Shown: positions 15,769 through 15,892 of the stretch, piece by piece
How positions within the stretch are numbered: position 1 is the stretch's first letter
Layout of the letters: each line of letters opens with the position of its first letter
Assembly (NCBI GenBank): GCA_020434465.1
Contig: JAGRAS010000004.1
Span: forward strand, 1 to 15,892
Origin: Bdellovibrionales bacterium
Lineage (GTDB): Bacteria > Bdellovibrionota > UBA2361 > JAGRAS01
DNA length: 15,892 nt
Direction: 5' to 3'
Position numbers and translations under genes: made by a program
The notes under the pieces: generated by a model
What the model saw: the letters and a program-made list of their open reading frames with translations, nothing else
What the model was told of the DNA's origin: nothing
The model's database searches: none

Positions 15769-15892
15769 AAATAAAATCATGTTTATTAAAGATTAGTATA
15801 TTATAGCCAATCTTATCCTTTTAGGGGCTTATTCACCAGGGATTATATTAAACAGCGTTCTCTTTTACTAAGAGGCTGATGAAATAGGCAGT

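Noticed and set aside
15661..15780. A 40-codon frame on the - strand (ATG at 15780) overlapping the gspC start
   Set aside because: It has no ribosome site, overlaps the putative promoter and gspC in another frame, and resembles no known protein.
15860..15874. CTCTT...AAGAG hairpin near the right edge, considered as the terminator of an upstream gene
   Set aside because: It is only 5 bp long with no T tract, and the neighbouring gene is not in the window.

Overview
The window is AT-rich bacterial DNA dominated by a type II secretion system (T2SS) operon. The layout fits a Gram-negative, low-GC proteobacterium, probably a deltaproteobacterium in the broad sense (Bdellovibrio-like, SAR324-like or similar). 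I infer this from the NtrY-like kinase, the class I fructose bisphosphatase and the C-D-E-F-G-H-I-J-L-M-N order of secretion genes. The exact lineage cannot be read from the sequence alone.

Left part, + strand (1-1841): the C-terminal 230 residues of an NtrY-type sensor histidine kinase, cut by the window edge just after its phospho-accepting His, then a complete fructose-1,6-bisphosphatase gene. A short convergent spacer follows, holding a tandem octamer repeat that runs into the end of the next gene.

Right part, - strand (1956-15676), in transcription order from the right: a putative promoter near 15740-15768, then gspC, gspD, gspE, gspF, a 371-bp gene-free spacer with a perfect hairpin, gspG, gspH, gspI, gspJ, a 212-bp spacer where gspK would normally be, gspL, gspM, gspN, a membrane-anchored coiled-coil protein, and a small winged-helix-like protein. 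C/D, H/I, I/J and L/M overlap, so these pairs are probably translationally coupled.

How the genes work together: GspD is the outer-membrane secretin and GspC links it to the inner-membrane platform (F, L, M). GspE is the cytoplasmic ATPase. G is the major pseudopilin, and H, I and J are minor pseudopilins. GspN is an accessory envelope protein. No prepilin peptidase (GspO) and no GspK lie in the window.

The points most worth a second look are the absent gspK, the roughly 225-residue extension after the secretin domain of GspD, the structured spacer before gspG, and the two unrecognised genes after gspN. I found no CRISPR array, tRNA, rRNA, insertion sequence or unmistakably new system.
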